From contig JAZPZS010000028.1 in the NCBI GenBank assembly GCA_045544835.1, forward strand, positions 1-16,874: a stretch of 16,874 nt of DNA, read 5' to 3'. The notes under the pieces are model-generated. The model saw only the letters and a program-made list of their open reading frames with translations. It ran no database searches and was not told where the DNA came from. Made by a program: the position numbers and the translations under genes. The DNA comes from UBA1189 sp045544835. Its GTDB lineage: Bacteria; Bacteroidota; Bacteroidia; Bacteroidales; Bacteroidaceae. Positions 13,905 through 16,874 of the stretch are shown here, in pieces (position 1 is the stretch's first letter; each line of letters starts with the position of its first letter).

Positions 13905-14489
13905 ATGAGAACCGAGACTTACGGGATGGAAAAGGAAACGCAGACACTCATACAAGCTCTTTGCCGGCAGGATGGACAGGCACAGCGTCGTGTGCTCCAA
14001 CTCTATGGCACGATGATTTTCGGGCAGGTAGCCCGTATCGTCACCTGTCAGGAAGATGCCGAGGAGGTGTATCAGGATGTATTCGTCAAGGTGTTCCGCA
14101 ACATCCAGTCGTACGACAGCAGGCAAGCCTCGCTCGCCACTTGGATGAGCCGCATCGCCTACAATGAGTCGCTGAACTTTGTGCGGCGTGCCCAGCAACC
14201 GGTAATCTATGTTGATGACCGCGATGTGGATCTTGAGAGCATTCAAGACGAAGCATTGGCCCAAGTATTCCAACAGCAGGACGAAGCAACGATACAGCTG
14301 ATAGAGCGCGCTCTCGACTACCTTCCACCCGAGGAACTGGCTCTCATCACCATGTTCTACTTCGACGACATGAGCCTCAAGGACATCGCCTATACCACCG
14401 ACTCCACTCCGTCGACCGTGGCTTCGCGACTGAGCCGCACGAGACGTAAATTATATAGAATCATTCAATCATTCGACTATGAACAATAA
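13905..14489 (+). CDS. ECF-type RNA polymerase sigma factor
   Basis: A 194-residue sigma-70 family protein with only regions 2 and 4. Region 2 covers about residues 31-95, with EDAEEVYQDVFVKVFRNI contacting core polymerase and ATWMSRIAYNESLNFVRR. Region 4 covers about 132-188, with LPPEELALITMFYFDDMS, then the helix-turn-helix LKDIAYTTDSTPSTVASRLS and RTRRKLYRII. It directs polymerase to its own promoters. The ATG at 13905 is used; an ATG at 13926 would give 187 residues and is nearly as likely, and a GTG at 13893 is less likely. The next gene starts inside its last codons, the usual sigma/anti-sigma arrangement. Its target promoter is not evident in the window. Confidence 0.9.
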   Translation: MRTETYGMEKETQTLIQALCRQDGQAQRRVLQLYGTMIFGQVARIVTCQEDAEEVYQDVFVKVFRNIQSYDSRQASLATWMSRIAYNESLNFVRRAQQPVIYVDDRDVDLESIQDEALAQVFQQQDEATIQLIERALDYLPPEELALITMFYFDDMSLKDIAYTTDSTPSTVASRLSRTRRKLYRIIQSFDYEQ

Positions 14490-15198
14490 CATCCCTGACA
14501 CTCAGCCTAAGGACGCAGGATTGCGCGAAGCAGTAGCGCGCCGAGTCCGCAGATGTCCGCAGATGCCTGCCGGCCTCAATGAGCGGCTGATGGAGCGCGT
14601 AGAAGAGATGCAGCCCCAACACTCTTCGACCCCGCATCGCTGGATGTGGCCGTCAGTTGCCGCTTGCATAGTGGCAGCGCTTATCGTAGGGCACTTTTTG
14701 CTTGATGGCAGTAGTAAAGTAGCACCCACAGCATCGACGCAGGGTACTCAGGTAACCTACGCCTCAGCCTCCGACACCGCCTATAAAAGTCCTGTCCTCG
14801 TGGATGAGTTCATCGCAAGGTTGGCGGCCAAGTATGCGGTTGAACAGGAACTGCCAGATAGCATAGCCATCACCGATGCAGGTGTAGTCAGCTTCGTTTA
14901 CGTGTTTCCCGAGTATAAGGAGGCCGATGTCCTTGCCCGCATGCAACACGTTGCATGTACATATAGCCACAGTGCTCCTGGACATCTGCTTCATCTGACG
15001 AAAGATAGGCTTTTGTTTAAATTGCAAGATGCAGTAAAGGGACGTCAATACTTATGGATGGTAGAGGAGATAGGTTCAAACACATTGGTGTATGGAATAA
15101 ATTCACCGCTTACTACAACCTTTTCATATGCAAGCTATGCAGGCTACAGAGAAAAATGTTTAATATTAGACAATCAATCCAAATTCTACAATTTCTAA
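14479..15198 (+). CDS. Probable membrane anti-sigma factor
   Basis: A 239-residue protein with an N-terminal cytoplasmic part of about 56 residues (including MPAGLNERLMERVEEM), one transmembrane helix at about 57-75 (WPSVAACIVAALIVGHFLL) and a periplasmic domain of about 160 residues. Its ATG overlaps the sigma-factor gene by 11 nt, which suggests translational coupling. By position and topology it should hold the sigma factor inactive at the membrane until a signal arrives. I see no zinc-finger HxxxCxxC motif and no clear similarity to FecR. The call therefore rests on context. The periplasmic part is unrecognised. Confidence 0.65.
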   Translation: MNNNIPDTQPKDAGLREAVARRVRRCPQMPAGLNERLMERVEEMQPQHSSTPHRWMWPSVAACIVAALIVGHFLLDGSSKVAPTASTQGTQVTYASASDTAYKSPVLVDEFIARLAAKYAVEQELPDSIAITDAGVVSFVYVFPEYKEADVLARMQHVACTYSHSAPGHLLHLTKDRLLFKLQDAVKGRQYLWMVEEIGSNTLVYGINSPLTTTFSYASYAGYREKCLILDNQSKFYNF

Positions 15199-15210
15199 AT
15201 CACCCGCTAT

Positions 15211-16392
15211 ATGAAAAAGTTTAGATTCGCACTTCTCTTCATTACGGCATTGGCATTCGTGCTTGGCAGCTTCATTGCCATACGCAGCCAACAGAATGAA
15301 ACAGAACTCTTGGTTAGGCTACTTGGAAATTGGACCACACATTTCGACGTCATCGAAAACGAACAGACAGGGGAGACAAGTGCCAGCTTCACGAACCATC
15401 CCAGCTATATATTTCGTGGTGCGGCTTATTCGTGGGATGTTCCAGAAATCGAGACTTCCCTGATTGAGGATGTTCCCACTGCGGCAGATCATAGCATTGC
15501 TCGTCGTTGGGAAAAGGTGTTATTGTTGAACTCCAAGAAATGGGACACAACAGGTTTTTCGGGCAGACATTACGAATTAAGGAATGAGGGTGAGCACACC
15601 GTACTGCACCTCTATATTTATGCACCAGCTGATACGATGAAGAACTTCTGGTTGGCGTCTGACGAAACAGCAATCGTAGACCTTAAGACTGGGAAAAACT
15701 ATCGTGCTATACGCACTGTTCCTGATTGTTTTGGCAAGTATTTCACATTCAAATGCAAGAGAGGGACCCTACTTGATTTCCAAGTATATTTCCCTAAACT
15801 ACCACGCGGCACTACAGAGATTGCCATCTATGGCATACCGTATCTGGACATGAATGGGAAAAGGCTTACATTGAACCAGAAGAACAAGAAGAGGCCTCTC
15901 TACGACGATAAGCCTCGATACTATGCACCTAAACTCGCAAAAGAAGAAAGCGAAGAGTATGATTCTATGAATGAACGTTCGTGGGCAGTATATAACGATG
16001 TCCATTTGATTAAGCCTGTAGAGGAGGGAACTATGGCACTATGGCGTACTCCTGATGCAACCTATGTAGCTTATGCTTACGAACAAAACTGGACACGAGA
16101 ACAATTCGGGTCAAGTCATGACTTACGGCTTATTGACGATCAAGATTTTGCCTATAAAGTGAAAGATGTGCTGGGATTTTCTACCGACCATAATTTTTGG
16201 ATTGAGGGATATTCGGGCGACTGTGTTGCAATTATATATGTATTTGAGCCTATATCGACAGACATAGAAGAGGTGTATTTCAAAATCGGGAAATATGCAA
16301 ATCCCAAAGCCAAGATCAGAGTTTTTAGTATCGAGGAGTTAAGAGATAATCAGGCTCTCTTTGAGTACAAAGAACGACAAATTGTAAAGTAA
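15211..16392 (+). CDS. Unrecognised secreted or membrane-anchored protein
   Basis: A 393-residue protein I cannot assign. Residues 1-24 (KKFRFALLFITALAFVLGSF) form a signal peptide or N-terminal anchor; there is no lipobox Cys. The rest is polar with many aromatic residues and alternating beta-like segments, such as TAIVDLKTGKNYRAIRTVP, then FKCKRGTLLDFQVYFPKLP and EIAIYGIPYLDMNGKRL. A mainly beta, extracytoplasmic fold is likely. It begins 12 nt after the anti-sigma gene, in the same direction, so it is the third gene of the sigma operon and may be its output or part of the sensing system (inference). The G/C content is lower than in the two genes before it. Confidence 0.75.
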   Translation: MKKFRFALLFITALAFVLGSFIAIRSQQNETELLVRLLGNWTTHFDVIENEQTGETSASFTNHPSYIFRGAAYSWDVPEIETSLIEDVPTAADHSIARRWEKVLLLNSKKWDTTGFSGRHYELRNEGEHTVLHLYIYAPADTMKNFWLASDETAIVDLKTGKNYRAIRTVPDCFGKYFTFKCKRGTLLDFQVYFPKLPRGTTEIAIYGIPYLDMNGKRLTLNQKNKKRPLYDDKPRYYAPKLAKEESEEYDSMNERSWAVYNDVHLIKPVEEGTMALWRTPDATYVAYAYEQNWTREQFGSSHDLRLIDDQDFAYKVKDVLGFSTDHNFWIEGYSGDCVAIIYVFEPISTDIEEVYFKIGKYANPKAKIRVFSIEELRDNQALFEYKERQIVK

Positions 16393-16412
16393 TAAAGTAT
16401 ATGTTTTTTACT

Positions 16413-16451
16413 ACTCGGCGGGACAACGCCGAGAACTGAACTTACAGTTAT
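16413..16451. repeat. Repeat B, copy 2 (double hairpin)
   Basis: Partner of 12255-12293. The first stem is fully paired: CTCGGCG (16414-16420) with CGCCGAG (16427-16433). The second is AACTG (16434-16438) with CAGTT (16445-16449). It lies between the secreted-protein gene and the RAYT gene and may also end the sigma operon transcript, although no T run follows directly. Confidence 0.75.
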
Positions 16452-16458
16452 TTGTACT

Positions 16459-16466
16459 TATTTTTG
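16459..16466 (+). promoter_or_regulatory. Possible -7 box before the RAYT gene
   Basis: TATTTTTG fits TAnnTTTG, in the same CTTATTTTTGC string seen before the coiled-coil gene. It is directly after repeat B and about 75 nt before the ATG. No convincing -33 box is present. Confidence 0.35.
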
Positions 16467-16541
16467 CACTATTGCTCTATTCCGATAGTATTGTAAGAAT
16501 AATTTGCTATCTTCGCAGCAGCAACTATATGCAGGCAAGCG

Positions 16542-16874
16542 ATGGCAAAAGTGCACTGGACACCGGAAGGATGGCGCTGCGAGAAGCAGAAGGAGCATCT
16601 GTATAGGGCTAAATGGATGGACTATCGGTCTCCATCCATCCAACTGCTTACGATGGTGACATCGGAGCGCATGCCACTGCTTGGCGAGTTGCGAGGCGAG
16701 CAGATAGTCCTCACTACGCTTGGGCATAAAGTGGCGGAAGAGATAGAGCGCATACCCTCCTACATAGGAGCATCGTCAATAGAAATCTACAATTATGTAA
16801 TCATGCCCGACCACATACACATCCTCTTGCGCATCCATGACAGACTGCCCAAGCATCTGGGCCAGTATGTGCGC
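16542..16874 (+). CDS. REP-associated tyrosine transposase (RAYT, IS200-like), 5' part
   Basis: The first 111 codons of a gene that runs off the window. The segment IEIYNYVIMPDHIHILLRI contains the HUH motif of Y1 transposases (His91-Ile92-His93). The earlier LLTMVTSERMPLLGEL resembles the strand that opens RAYT and IS200-like domains. The catalytic Tyr should lie beyond the window end. Such enzymes nick and rejoin single-stranded DNA at hairpins; RAYTs are single-copy domesticated relatives linked to REP repeats. A double-hairpin repeat (copy B2) sits about 90 bp upstream, and a second copy lies 4 kb away. This fits a RAYT and not an ordinary insertion sequence. The ATG at 16542 is the only suitable start near the beginning of similarity. 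Confidence 0.82.
   Translation, partial: MAKVHWTPEGWRCEKQKEHLYRAKWMDYRSPSIQLLTMVTSERMPLLGELRGEQIVLTTLGHKVAEEIERIPSYIGASSIEIYNYVIMPDHIHILLRIHDRLPKHLGQYVR

Noticed and set aside
13724..14167. 147-codon plus-strand frame across the mnmD scrap and the sigma-factor start
   Set aside because: It passes through repeat A and then overlaps the sigma-factor gene in another frame. It has no coherent composition or domain.

Overview
The window looks like chromosomal DNA of a Bacteroidales bacterium, most probably of the Prevotella/Segatella group. The signs are A/T-rich leaders without Shine-Dalgarno boxes, several TAnnTTTG-type -7 promoter boxes, a rhamnose kinase-isomerase-permease operon of the Bacteroidetes kind, a ParE with the sequence EGDSASGSITKSRD, a TonB_C-domain protein, and an ECF sigma factor overlapping its membrane partner. 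The genus is inference; no rRNA or tRNA gene is present to confirm it.

Layout. (1) 1-2015: the end of a type II fatty-acid/polyketide-like set (KAS III C-terminus, KAS II, FabZ-like dehydratase), closed by a hairpin. (2) 2016-6320: a leader with two candidate promoters, then rhaB, rhaA and rhaT for L-rhamnose uptake and conversion to L-rhamnulose-1-phosphate. (3) 6379-7509: a GNAT-fold protein ending in a clear intrinsic terminator. (4) 7705-10116: parE and coaD, housekeeping genes. (5) 10117-11870: an A/T-rich accessory island. It holds a CPBP membrane protease gene between two ~95-bp inverted MITE-like units, four tandem 22-bp repeats, and the 3' scrap of an AraC-family regulator. (6) 11871-13770: a small coiled-coil protein, a secreted protein with two TonB_C domains, and a 24-codon scrap of a probable mnmD. 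(7) 13905-16392: an operon of ECF sigma factor, membrane anti-sigma-like protein and an unrecognised secreted protein. (8) 16542-end: the start of a RAYT (REP-associated tyrosine transposase) gene.

The most notable pattern is in the last 6 kb. Two families of hairpin repeats recur between genes. Repeat A (12175-12238 and 13761-13826) is a strong terminator-like stem that also supplies the stop codon of the sequence before it. Repeat B (12255-12293 and 16413-16451) is a double hairpin, and its second copy sits about 90 bp upstream of the RAYT gene. This is the arrangement expected of REP-like elements mobilised by a RAYT. Together with the MITE-like pair around the CPBP gene and two truncated gene scraps, it marks 10.2-16.9 kb as repeatedly rearranged DNA.
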